Assembly (NCBI GenBank): GCA_963665555.2
Contig: OY762308.1
Coordinates: 496,001-560,000 of the forward strand
DNA: 64,000 nucleotides
Origin: CAXXXW01 sp963665555
GTDB lineage: Bacteria > Pseudomonadota > Alphaproteobacteria > Thalassobaculales > Thalassobaculaceae
Direction: 5' to 3'
Shown here: positions 1-7,636 of the stretch, piece after piece
Numbering within the stretch: position 1 is the stretch's first letter
How the letters are laid out: each line of letters begins with the position of its first letter
Program-made: the position numbers and the translations under genes
The notes under the pieces: model-generated
Database searches by the model: none
Seen by the model: only the letters and a program-made list of their open reading frames with translations
Told to the model about the DNA's origin: nothing

Positions 1-354
1 CTGGCGGCGCACCGGAGCTGGGTCGTGCTGGGCCACGCCTCGCGCTCCTCCTCCTGCCTCGAGCGCACGCTTTCGCCGCCCTTCGGCCTGAACGGCGGGC
101 TGCCCGGCATGGCGGCCCGCATCCGGGCGGAGGACGCGGAGGGCCGCGCGCGGACGGTCCCCGGCAAGGGCGGGTTCGACGTTCCGGCGGGCGGTCGCGT
201 CCACCTGCAGGTCCCCGGCTCCGGCGGCTACGGCCCGCCGGAGGAGCGCGACCGCGCCGCCCTGCGCGAGGACCTGCTGGACGGCTACGTCACGCCCGAG
301 GCGGCGCGCGAATTCTACGGCGTGGAGGATCCCGAAGCGCTGATGGCCGGGTAA
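1..354 (+). CDS. Hydantoinase B / oxoprolinase family protein, C-terminal fragment
   Basis: Only the last 117 codons lie in the window; the reading frame is open from base 1, so the gene begins upstream. The tail has the family's usual ending: a Gly-rich stretch (VPGSGGYGPPEER) followed by RAALREDLLDGYVTPEAAREFYGV, which matches the C-termini of HyuB and acetone carboxylase alpha-type proteins. HyuB-type subunits act with an ATP-dependent HyuA partner to open hydantoin or 5-oxoproline rings in the cytoplasm. A partner HyuA would be expected upstream and cannot be seen. It is separate from the fused hydantoinase at 15385-19122, so the genome carries at least two such systems. Confidence 0.85.
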   Translation: MAAHRSWVVLGHASRSSSCLERTLSPPFGLNGGLPGMAARIRAEDAEGRARTVPGKGGFDVPAGGRVHLQVPGSGGYGPPEERDRAALREDLLDGYVTPEAAREFYGVEDPEALMAG

Positions 355-370
355 CGCCGCGCCGGCGCGG

Positions 371-577
371 TCACGGGCCGGCGAGGGTCGCGAGTCCGAT
401 GGCGAGGCCGGCGAGCGCGGTGAGCGTGGCGACAATCGCGGCGGCCTGCATCCACAGGGCGCGGAACAGCCGGGCTTCGAGGCCGGCGAGGTCGGCCCTG
501 GTCGCGAGGTCGCCGCGGCCCGCGCCGGCGGCGTCGCGCATCTGGGCGGCGCAAGCCTTGGCCTGGCGCGGGTCCAT
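371..577 (-). CDS. Small coiled-coil, single-helix membrane protein (DUF1640/CCDC90-like)
   Basis: The 68-residue frame ends in a hydrophobic helix (about residues 43-66) preceded by a DLATRADLAGLEARLFRALW segment, the layout of short alphaproteobacterial coiled-coil proteins of the DUF1640 type. The protein at 49881-50156 is a paralogue: its FDPLAAARDLEAAG aligns with FDTLAAAEALEAAG, which lies in frame upstream of this Met (about 578-619). That homologous extension has no ATG, GTG or TTG at the expected start near 632-640, so the gene may have lost its normal start, or translation may begin at the internal ATG at 577. Function is unknown; related proteins are predicted inner-membrane-anchored coiled coils. 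Confidence 0.5.
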   Translation of the reverse strand: MDPRQAKACAAQMRDAAGAGRGDLATRADLAGLEARLFRALWMQAAAIVATLTALAGLAIGLATLAGP

Positions 578-746
578 CCCGGCGGCTTCCAGCGCCTCGG
601 CGGCGGCGAGCGTGTCGAAGGCGGCTGTGACGGCGTGTCTCCCTGTCGAGGGTAACGGCTCTGGCGGCGGCCCGCGTTCCCGGAGCCGCGGGGAGTTTAG
701 GGCGCGCGGCGCGGCGTTGCAACCGTGGCGGTCCGCCGGACCGCGC

Positions 747-1553
747 TCATTCCCGCGAGAGGTAGAGCCGCCAGTAGATCATCCCGACCGCCGCGACGCC
801 GCCGAACAGGTTGCCGGCCGTCACGTACAACAGGTTGGCGGCGAAGCCGGCCGCCGTCACCTGTTCCGCCCCGGCCAGCCAGCCGGCCGAGATCAGGTAC
901 ATGTTGGCCACGCAATGCTCGAACCCCAAGGCGACGAAGGCGCAGATCGGGAAGACGATGCCGAGGACCTTGCCCGAAACCGTCGGCGCCGACATCGCCA
1001 GCCAGACGGCGAGGCAGACCAGGATGTTGCACAGGAACCCCCGCAACAGCGCCTCGTGGGGGGCCAGCGCCACCTTGCCCGACGCGATCGACCGGGCGGT
1101 CTCCCCCAGCGCGCCGCCGCCGAGGTCGAACAGGCCGGCGCCCCAGGCGAGCAGCGCCGCCGCCAGCGATCCGGCCAGGTTGCCGGCGTACACGATCGCC
1201 CAGTTCCGCAGCATCGCCCCCGCGCCCACGCGGCGGCTGGCCCAGGCGATCGCGATCAGGTTGTTGCCGGTGAACAACTCGCCGCCCGCGATCGCCACCA
1301 GGATCAGGCCGAGCGAGAAGGCGACGCCGCCCAGCACCCGCTCCGGGCCGAGGCCGAGGCCGGACTCCGTGATCGCCAGCGTGAAGAACATCGCCCCGAA
1401 GGCGATGAACACGCCGGCCAGGACGCTCAGCAGCAGTGTGTCCCGCGCAGGCATTTCGGCCTTGGCGACGCCGGCGTTCAGCACGCGGACGGCGACCATG
1501 CCGGGCGGCTCGGACGCGAACTCCCTGGGGAACATGGACGGGCGGACAGCCAT
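747..1553 (-). CDS. Formate/nitrite transporter (FNT) family channel
   Basis: The product is 268 residues with about six hydrophobic helices, the normal FNT size. FNT landmarks are visible: GGELFTGN in the loop after the second or third helix, CNILVCLAVW later, and FEHCVANMY containing the conserved central-pore His. FNT proteins are pentameric inner-membrane channels for formate, nitrite, hydrosulfide and similar small anions; which one is carried here cannot be read from sequence. Two ATGs (1559 and 1553) sit in tandem. The GGAGG at about 1561-1565 is too close to the first and about seven bases from the second, so 1553 is preferred. It is divergent from the arsR unit and shares the 1554-1774 intergenic region with it. 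Confidence 0.9.
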   Translation of the reverse strand: MAVRPSMFPREFASEPPGMVAVRVLNAGVAKAEMPARDTLLLSVLAGVFIAFGAMFFTLAITESGLGLGPERVLGGVAFSLGLILVAIAGGELFTGNNLIAIAWASRRVGAGAMLRNWAIVYAGNLAGSLAAALLAWGAGLFDLGGGALGETARSIASGKVALAPHEALLRGFLCNILVCLAVWLAMSAPTVSGKVLGIVFPICAFVALGFEHCVANMYLISAGWLAGAEQVTAAGFAANLLYVTAGNLFGGVAAVGMIYWRLYLSRE

Positions 1554-1676
1554 GCGCATTCCTCCGTCACCATTCGGGCGCACGGAATCGCGGCCCGGGC
1601 GCGCAGTATAGTGTACCTTGCCAGCTCGCGCCCCAAAACCCGCGGCCGGGGATGGCGCGAAACGAAAGTTCGATAA

Positions 1677-1720
1677 TTCTAGAAATATGGGTTGACATGC
1701 CGGCGGCCGGCCCCTACCTT
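1677..1720 (+). promoter_or_regulatory. Promoter and probable ArsR operator of arsR-arsP
   Basis: A near-consensus sigma-70 promoter is present: TTGACA at 1692-1697, a 17-base spacer, and TACCTT at 1715-1720, about 55 bases before the arsR start. Just upstream is an AT-rich patch, unusual in this GC-rich DNA, containing the perfect palindrome TTCTAGAA (1677-1684). Dimeric ArsR repressors bind short inverted repeats near or over the promoter, so this patch is the likely operator; that assignment is inference. The same region also lies upstream of the divergent FNT gene. Confidence 0.6.
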
Positions 1721-1774
1721 CCAGGCCATGGAAGCGCCTCCGCGAGGGAGGCGCGCGATGGAAAGGACAAGACA

Positions 1775-2218
1775 ATGAACACGGACACCGCGTCGGCCTG
1801 CCTCGCCGAACTCGGCAACCCGCGCCGCCTGGAGGCGTTCCGCCTGGCGGTGCGCGCCGGGCCGGACGGCCTGACGGTCGGGGAAATCCAGCGGCATCTG
1901 GACATCCCGAAGTCCACGCTGTCGCACCACTGCCTGCATCTCTGCTCGGCCGGGCTGTTGACGCAGCGCCGCGTTGGGCGGACGATCCGCTGCGTGGCCA
2001 ATTTCGACCTCGCCCGGGAACTGGCCGGGTTCCTGGTCGAGGAATGCTGCCGGGGCGTCGAGATGGTGGAGCGGTCGGCGGCGGACGAGGGCGAGGAGGC
2101 GGGCGACGACTGCTGCGCCGCCGCGCTCGCCGCGTGTTGCGAACCGGCCGCCGAGGCGTGCTGCCCGGACGGCGCCGCCGCCGACTGCTGTCCGGAACCC
2201 GCGGCCGCCGGGGCCTGA
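1775..2218 (+). CDS. arsR: ArsR/SmtB-family repressor with C-terminal Cys-Cys pairs
   Basis: A 147-residue winged-helix repressor. The helix-turn-helix lies around residues 33-60 (LTVGEIQRHLDIPKSTLSHH) and the wing around 61-75. The classical ELCVCDL metal site of enterobacterial ArsR is absent. Instead the C-terminal third holds five vicinal cysteine pairs at 91-92, 113-114, 121-122, 129-130 and 138-139, spaced about eight residues apart. C-terminal cysteine sites are known in ArsR proteins that sense As(III) or trivalent organoarsenicals, so this is probably a metalloid sensor with extra thiol capacity. A GGAAAGGA Shine-Dalgarno precedes the ATG. The permease follows 16 bases downstream, and autorepression through the upstream palindrome is expected. 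Confidence 0.85.
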   Translation: MNTDTASACLAELGNPRRLEAFRLAVRAGPDGLTVGEIQRHLDIPKSTLSHHCLHLCSAGLLTQRRVGRTIRCVANFDLARELAGFLVEECCRGVEMVERSAADEGEEAGDDCCAAALAACCEPAAEACCPDGAAADCCPEPAAAGA

Positions 2219-2234
2219 ACGGAGGGATCGAGGC

Positions 2235-3281
2235 ATGGCCTTGCTTTCGGAGCCGGCGGCGGTCGCGCGCCGCGCCTGGAGGATCGACCGGGTCTTGCTG
2301 GCCTGCGTCGCCATCCTCGCGGCGCTCGCGGCGCTGGCTCCGGGGCAGGCCGTCGAGAGCGCGCGTTTCACGGGCGACGCGCTCCTCTACATCGCGCCCT
2401 TCGTCGCGGTCTCGGTGCTGGTCGCGGCCTACGCGAAGGCGAGCGGCCTCGACGGCCGGATCGCCGTCGCCTTCGCGGCCAGCCCGTGGCGCGCGGTGGT
2501 CCTGGCGGCGGCGTTCGGCGCGCTGTCGCCGTTCTGCTCCTGTGGCGTGGTGCCGCTGATCGCGGGGCTGCTGGCCGCCGGCGTCCCGCTGGCGCCGGTC
2601 GTGGCGTTCTGGCTCGCCTCGCCCCTGATGGACCCGGAGATTTTCATCCTGATGCTGCCGGTCTTCGGGCTGGAGTTCACCGTCGCCAAGCTGCTGGCGG
2701 CGTTCGGGATCGGGCTGGCCGCCGGCGCGGCGACGCAGCTCATGGCCGGCCGGCTCGTGTTCGCCGATCCGCTGCGCCCGGGCGTCGGCGGCGGCGGGGG
2801 ATGCGGCGCGGGGGCCGCGCTCGCCGCCGCGCCGGCCGTCCTCGCCTTCTGGCGCGAGCCGGAGCGCCGCGCGACCTTCGGGCGCGAATCGCGCGCGACC
2901 GGGCTGTTCCTGCTGAAATGGCTGACGCTCGCCTTCCTGCTGGAGAGCCTGATGCTGGCGTGGATCCCGGCCGAAAGCGTCGGCTCCCTGCTGGGCGGCG
3001 CGGCGTGGTGGGCGGTCCCGGCCTCGGTCCTGCTCGGCGTGCCGGCCTACCTGAACGGCTACGCCGCCATCCCGACGGTGGACGCGCTGATCGGCATGGG
3101 CATGGCGCCGGGGGCGGGCCTCGGCTTCATGCTGGGCGGGGGCGTCACCTGCATTCCGGCGGCGGTGGCGGTGTACGCGCTGGTGAAGCGGCCGGTGTTC
3201 CTGTGGTATATCGCCTGGGGGCTGGCGGGGGCGCTCGCCGCCGCCTACGCCTACCAGGGCTGGACGGCGCTGCCGGCCTGA
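2235..3281 (+). CDS. arsP: ArsP/DUF318-family permease (organoarsenical or metal efflux)
   Basis: A 348-residue inner-membrane protein with eight or more hydrophobic helices. The DUF318/ArsP signature FCSCGVVPL is at residues 100-108, giving a C101-x-C103 thiol pair in a membrane segment. A second half contains the matching GVPAYLNGYAAIP and GGGVTCIPA segments. ArsP exports trivalent methyl- and aromatic arsenicals; related DUF318 proteins (SO_0444 type) have been linked to Cu/Zn efflux. Co-transcription with a Cys-rich ArsR favours the arsenical role, but the substrate is inferred. GGAGG precedes the ATG by about nine bases. A glycine run near residues 188-193 marks the cytoplasmic loop. Confidence 0.8.
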   Translation: MALLSEPAAVARRAWRIDRVLLACVAILAALAALAPGQAVESARFTGDALLYIAPFVAVSVLVAAYAKASGLDGRIAVAFAASPWRAVVLAAAFGALSPFCSCGVVPLIAGLLAAGVPLAPVVAFWLASPLMDPEIFILMLPVFGLEFTVAKLLAAFGIGLAAGAATQLMAGRLVFADPLRPGVGGGGGCGAGAALAAAPAVLAFWREPERRATFGRESRATGLFLLKWLTLAFLLESLMLAWIPAESVGSLLGGAAWWAVPASVLLGVPAYLNGYAAIPTVDALIGMGMAPGAGLGFMLGGGVTCIPAAVAVYALVKRPVFLWYIAWGLAGALAAAYAYQGWTALPA

Positions 3282-3321
3282 GCCGCGGAGCCGGCGCCGG
3301 GAGCGCCGGGAGGAGGAAGCG

Positions 3322-4125
3322 ATGGCCGACGCCGGAACCAGGCCCGAACCCGTCGTCGATCCGGTCTGGGCGTCGATGCGCAAGGACGCCGAGGCCTGGG
3401 CGCGCGAGGAATCGGCGCTGGCGAGCTGGCTGCACGCCGCCGTGCTCGACCAGGACGCCTTCGAGGACGCGCTCGCCTTCCTGCTGTCGGAGAAGCTCGG
3501 CGGCCCGGAGATGAGCGCGCTCTCCCTCCACAGGGTCCTGCGCGACGCGGCCCGCGCCGACCCCGCCATCGGCGGCGCCGCGCGGGCCGACCTCTCCGCG
3601 ACCTACGAGCGCGACCCCGCCTGCACGAGCCATCTCGAACCCTTCATTTTCTTCAAGGGCTACCAGTCGCTGCAGGCCCATCGCGCGGCGCACTGGCTGT
3701 GGAACGGGGGCCGGCGCGCGCTGGCGCAGTACCTGCAGAGCCGGGTGTCGGAGGCGTTCCAGGTGGACATCCACCCCGCCGCGCGGATCGGCAGGGGCAT
3801 CATGATCGACCACGCCACCGGCGTGGTGGTGGGCGAGACGGCGGAGGTCGGCGACGGCGTGTCGCTGCTGCACGGCGTCACGCTCGGCGGCACCGGCAAG
3901 GAGCGCGGCGACCGCCACCCCAAGGTCGGCGCGGGCACGATGATCGGGGCCGGCGCCGCCATCCTCGGCAACATCCGCGTCGGCGCCTGCTGCCGGATCG
4001 GCGCCGGCAGCGTGGTGCTGCGCGACGTGCCCGACAACACCACGGTCGCCGGCGTGCCCGCCCGCGAGGTCGGGGAGGCCGGCTGCGACCGCCCCGCCAT
4101 GGCGATGGACCAGAAATTCTCCTGA
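3322..4125 (+). CDS. cysE: Serine O-acetyltransferase
   Basis: This cytosolic enzyme makes O-acetylserine from serine and acetyl-CoA, the first step of cysteine synthesis. The 267 residues comprise the helical SAT N-terminal domain (about 15-140; FIFFKGYQSLQAHRAAHWLW is typical) and a left-handed beta-helix of hexapeptide repeats (about 145-245) with the IGRGIMIDHATGVVVGET catalytic-loop region. The length is normal. A strong AGGAGGAAGCG site precedes the ATG. It starts 40 bases after arsP and is probably co-transcribed with it, which would tie cysteine or glutathione supply to arsenic stress; that link is inference. Confidence 0.93.
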   Translation: MADAGTRPEPVVDPVWASMRKDAEAWAREESALASWLHAAVLDQDAFEDALAFLLSEKLGGPEMSALSLHRVLRDAARADPAIGGAARADLSATYERDPACTSHLEPFIFFKGYQSLQAHRAAHWLWNGGRRALAQYLQSRVSEAFQVDIHPAARIGRGIMIDHATGVVVGETAEVGDGVSLLHGVTLGGTGKERGDRHPKVGAGTMIGAGAAILGNIRVGACCRIGAGSVVLRDVPDNTTVAGVPAREVGEAGCDRPAMAMDQKFS

Positions 4126-4179
4126 ACGGGCGGGCGCCGGACCGGGCCCGGCGGGGCCGGGCGGGGCCGGTTGGTGGGA

Positions 4180-5256
4180 TCAGTCCGCCGCGCCCTCCGC
4201 GACGGCAAGCGCGAAGTCGAGCAGGCCGTCGGCGAGCGCGTCGAAGCCGCCCGCCCTCGGATCGCCCGCCCCGCTGTCGCGGTGGCGGCGGTAGATCTGG
4301 CGGAACACCACGGCGAGCCGGAACTGCGCCGCCGCGCGCCACGGCCGCAGGCCGGAAATGTCGCGCCCGGTCCGCGCCGCGTAGCGACGGGCGGCCTCGG
4401 CGCGCGGGGGGAAGCCGGGTTCGGCGGTCGGCATCTGCCCCAGTTCCCGCATCGCCGGGGGGTCGCCCGGCTCGCTCCAGTAGCTCAGCAGCACCGCGAG
4501 GTCCCACAGCGGGTCGCCGCGCGTGCCGAGGTCCCAGTCGATCAGCGCCGCCGGCGCCAGCGTTCCGGGGTCGAGGATCAGGTTGTCGAGCTTGTAGTCG
4601 TTGTGCAGCAGGACCGGCGCGCCGGCCTCCGCGCCCTCCTCGGCCCAGGCCTCCAGCCGGGCGGCGATCCGCCGGGCCGCCTCGGGCGCGGTCCCGTCCC
4701 AGGCGAGGTCGGCCCGGCGCGCCCAGCCGCGCGCGACGCGGGCGAGGAACCCCTCCGGGCGGCCGAGGCCGCCGAGGCCGGCGGCTTCGGGATCGACCCG
4801 GTGCAGCGCCGCCAGCGTGCCGATCGCCGTGTCCGCCAGCGCCTCTCCGGCGCCGGCGCGGCCGCGAAGCGCTTCGGGCAGCGCGCCGCCGACAACGATC
4901 CCCGCCCGGTGCTCCAGGACCAGGAACGGCGCGCCCAGCACCGCCTCGTCCTCGCAGGAATGCAGGCATCGCGGGGCCAGCGGGAACAGCGGCGCCAGCC
5001 CGCGCAGGATGCGCCCCTCGCGCGCCATGTCGTTCGCGCCCGGCGGGCGGGGTCCGGGCGGCGGGCGGCGCAGCACCGCCGGCGCGCCGTCGATCTCGAT
5101 CCGGTAGTTCAGGTTGCCGAACCCGCCGGCGAACTGTTCGGGCGCGGAGGCGGGGTCGAACGCCATCCCCAGGCGCGCCAGGTAACGGGCCAGGGCCGGC
5201 CAGTCCTGCTCGATCCGCCGGCCGGCCGGAACGAGGGCGGGTTCGGGAATCCCCAT
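4180..5256 (-). CDS. Phosphotransferase family protein (APH/ACAD10-11 kinase-like)
   Basis: A 358-residue protein with the aminoglycoside phosphotransferase/choline kinase fold. The N-lobe has GGFGNLNYRIEI as nucleotide loop; the catalytic HNDYKLDN is at about residues 218-225 and the metal-binding DWDLG at about 239-243. This subgroup (COG3173, kinase-like domain of ACAD10/11) is common in alphaproteobacteria and is often linked to fatty-acid or hydroxyacyl-CoA metabolism, where it may phosphorylate a 4-hydroxyacyl substrate. It is unlikely to be an antibiotic-resistance enzyme. It stands alone, convergent with cysE and divergent from the aldolase operon at 5391. Confidence 0.85.
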   Translation of the reverse strand: MGIPEPALVPAGRRIEQDWPALARYLARLGMAFDPASAPEQFAGGFGNLNYRIEIDGAPAVLRRPPPGPRPPGANDMAREGRILRGLAPLFPLAPRCLHSCEDEAVLGAPFLVLEHRAGIVVGGALPEALRGRAGAGEALADTAIGTLAALHRVDPEAAGLGGLGRPEGFLARVARGWARRADLAWDGTAPEAARRIAARLEAWAEEGAEAGAPVLLHNDYKLDNLILDPGTLAPAALIDWDLGTRGDPLWDLAVLLSYWSEPGDPPAMRELGQMPTAEPGFPPRAEAARRYAARTGRDISGLRPWRAAAQFRLAVVFRQIYRRHRDSGAGDPRAGGFDALADGLLDFALAVAEGAAD

Positions 5257-5390
5257 CGCGCGCCCATCCTGCCACGCCCCCGCGCGCCGCGCGAGCGCGC
5301 CCCGGACGGGCGGCCCGGGAGCGGTTTCCCGGCGCGCGCGTTCCGTGCCATAGTCCGGCCCGGTTTCCGGGCGGGCGGGGGGAGCGCGCG

Positions 5391-6173
5391 ATGATCGAGA
5401 TCCGCAACACGATGATGGACCGGCTGCGGGCCGGGGAACTCGCCATCGGCGTCGGCCTGCGCCAGGCGCGCACCGTCGATGTCGGCAAGGCGATGAAGAC
5501 GGCCGGGTTCGACTGGCTGTTCATCGACATGGAGCACAACTCCATGGACGTGGACACCGCCGTGCAGATAAGCGTCGCCGCGCAGTCGGCCGGGATCGCG
5601 CCCATCGTGCGCGTGCCCGGCTTCCAGCATTTCCACGCGACGCGGGTGCTGGACGGCGGCGCGCAGGGCGTCGTGGTCCCGCATGTGGACGACGCGGAAA
5701 CCGCCGCCCGGCTCGCCGACAACTGCAAGTACCCGCCGCTCGGCCACCGCTCCGTCGCCGGCGCGCAGCCGGTGCTCGACTTCGAGACCCATCCGATGGG
5801 CGAGGCGACGGCGGCGGTGAACGCCGCGACGGCGCTGGTCGTCATGCTGGAGACGCCCAGGGCCATCGAAAACGCCGACGCGATCGCCGCCGTTCCCGGC
5901 GTCGACTCGCTGCTGATCGGGACCAACGACCTGTGCATGGAGATGGGCATCCCCGGCCAGGTGGGGGACGGGCGCGTGGTCGAGGCCTACGAAAAGGTCG
6001 TCGCCGCCTGCCGCGCCCACGGCAAGCACGCCGGCATGGGCGGCGTGTACGATCCGCCGCTGATGAAGAAATACATCGCCATGGGCGCGCGGCTGATCCT
6101 CGGCGGGAGCGACCTCAACTTCATGATGGCGGCCGGGCGGGAGCGGGTCGAAACGCTGCGCGCGGCGCTTTAG
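5391..6173 (+). CDS. HpcH/HpaI-family class II aldolase
   Basis: A 260-residue TIM-barrel aldolase. Family landmarks are FDWLFIDMEHNSMD near residue 40 (acid ligand), GAQGVVVPHVDDAE near 90, the metal-binding MLETPRAIENAD near 155 and LLIGTNDLCMEMG near 180. These enzymes split or form 2-keto-3-deoxy acids using a divalent metal and pyruvate enolate. The substrate cannot be deduced. A GGGGGGAG site lies upstream of the ATG. It heads a forward run with an amidase, a nucleoside transporter, a MaoC hydratase and a CitE-like lyase, so it is probably part of a catabolic operon. Confidence 0.9.
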   Translation: MIEIRNTMMDRLRAGELAIGVGLRQARTVDVGKAMKTAGFDWLFIDMEHNSMDVDTAVQISVAAQSAGIAPIVRVPGFQHFHATRVLDGGAQGVVVPHVDDAETAARLADNCKYPPLGHRSVAGAQPVLDFETHPMGEATAAVNAATALVVMLETPRAIENADAIAAVPGVDSLLIGTNDLCMEMGIPGQVGDGRVVEAYEKVVAACRAHGKHAGMGGVYDPPLMKKYIAMGARLILGGSDLNFMMAAGRERVETLRAAL

Positions 6174-6204
6174 GCCGGCCGCGGCCGGGAGAGGGGAGGC
6201 GGGC

Positions 6205-7626
6205 ATGGCGGAGGAGCTCTGGCGGCTCGGCGCGGGCGAGACGGCGGCGCGGATCGCCGCGCGGGAGGTTTCCGCCGCCGAGGCCGTCGAATCGCATCTC
6301 GAACGGATGGACGAGGTCGGCCCCGGCCTGAACGCCGTCACCCGGCGGCTCCACGGCCCGGCCCGCGCGGCGGCGCGGGAGGCCGACGCGGCGCTGGCGC
6401 GCGGCGAGGCCGTCGGGCCGCTCCACGGCGTGCCGGTCACGATCAAGGACAACGTGGACATCGCCGGCCAGGCCAGCCCGAACGGCGTGCCGGCGCTGCG
6501 CGGCCTGATGGCGGAGGCCAACTCCCCGGTGGTGGACAACCTGCTGCGCGCGGGCGCCGTCGTTATCGGCCGCACCAACACGCCGGAGTTCAGCCTGCGC
6601 TGGCACACCGACAACCCGCTGTTCGGCGCGACGGTCAATCCCTGGGACCCCGGGATCACGCCCGGCGGCTCCTCCGGCGGGGCGTCGGCCTCGCTCGCCG
6701 CCGGGATCGGCTGCGTCGCCCACGGGAACGACCTCGGCGGTTCGCTGCGCTATCCGGCCTACTGCACGGGCCTGGCGACGATCCGGCCGACGCAGGGGCG
6801 GATTCCGGCCTTCAACCCGGCGTCGGCCGGCGAACGGCCGCCCGCGATGCTGCGGATGTCCACGCAGGGGCCGATCTGCCGTTCGGTCGCGGACACGCGG
6901 CTGGCGCTCGCCGCGATGTCGGCCGGCGACCGGCGCGACCCGTGGTGGGTTCCGGCCCCGCTGGAGGGGCCGGCCCCGGCCGCGCCGATCCGCGTCGCGC
7001 TGGTCCGGAACCCGCCCGGAACCCCGCTGGACCCGTCCGTCGCCTGGGCGCTGGACCGCGCCGGCGCGGCGCTGGAGGCCGCCGGATACGCGGTCGAGGA
7101 GGCCGATCCCCCCGAACTCGCCCGCTGCGTCGAGGTCTGGACCGGGGCGATCGCGTCCGAGACCCGCGCCATGATGGGCGAGACCGTGCGCGCGCAAGGC
7201 TCGGCCGACATCGCGCGCACGCTCGACTATTTCGAGTCCCGCCACCCGGCGGTCGATCTCGCGGGCTACATGGGCCTGCTGGCGGAGCGCACGCGGCTGG
7301 CGCGGGCCTGGGGGCTGTTTCTGGAGGAGCGCCCGCTGGTCGTCGGGCCGGTCTCCAACATCGCGCCCTTCCGCCCGAACGAGGATGTCGGCCCGCGCGC
7401 GGAGTGGGAGCGGATTTTCGACGCCCAGGGGCTGCTGGTGGCGGTCAACCTGCTCGGCCTGCCGGCGGCGGCGGTGTGCGCCGGCCTGTACGACGGCCTG
7501 CCGACCGGCGTGCAGGTCGTCGGGCCGCGCTTCCGGGAGGACCTCTGCCTCGACGCGGCGGAGGCGATCGAGGCGGCGGCCGGCCGGGTTACGCCCATCG
7601 ACCCGCGCGGCGCCGCGGCGCCCTAG
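6205..7626 (+). CDS. Amidase signature (AS) family hydrolase
   Basis: A 473-residue amidase with the complete Ser-cisSer-Lys triad: Lys81 in VPVTIKDN, Ser156 in PGGSSGG and Ser180 in NDLGGSLRYP, with the 24-residue spacing between the two serines seen in the family. AS enzymes hydrolyse amide bonds, releasing ammonia from carboxamides; this one resembles the many uncharacterised cytosolic alphaproteobacterial members and the substrate is open. There is no GatBC context, so a tRNA amidotransferase role is unlikely. GAGGGGAGG precedes the ATG. It sits 31 bases behind the HpcH aldolase and 10 bases before the transporter. Confidence 0.92.
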   Translation: MAEELWRLGAGETAARIAAREVSAAEAVESHLERMDEVGPGLNAVTRRLHGPARAAAREADAALARGEAVGPLHGVPVTIKDNVDIAGQASPNGVPALRGLMAEANSPVVDNLLRAGAVVIGRTNTPEFSLRWHTDNPLFGATVNPWDPGITPGGSSGGASASLAAGIGCVAHGNDLGGSLRYPAYCTGLATIRPTQGRIPAFNPASAGERPPAMLRMSTQGPICRSVADTRLALAAMSAGDRRDPWWVPAPLEGPAPAAPIRVALVRNPPGTPLDPSVAWALDRAGAALEAAGYAVEEADPPELARCVEVWTGAIASETRAMMGETVRAQGSADIARTLDYFESRHPAVDLAGYMGLLAERTRLARAWGLFLEERPLVVGPVSNIAPFRPNEDVGPRAEWERIFDAQGLLVAVNLLGLPAAAVCAGLYDGLPTGVQVVGPRFREDLCLDAAEAIEAAAGRVTPIDPRGAAAP

Positions 7627-7636
7627 GAGAGGACGG

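Noticed and set aside
747..3569. 940-codon open frame on the minus strand across arsR, arsP and part of cysE
   Set aside because: High-GC antisense shadow. Only its last 268 residues (FNT channel) show family motifs; the rest is Arg/Pro/Ala low complexity, while the plus strand has real genes.
4180..5256. Aminoglycoside resistance gene
   Set aside because: The motif set (HNDYKLDN, DWDLG) and length fit the housekeeping ACAD10/11-like kinase group common in alphaproteobacteria.
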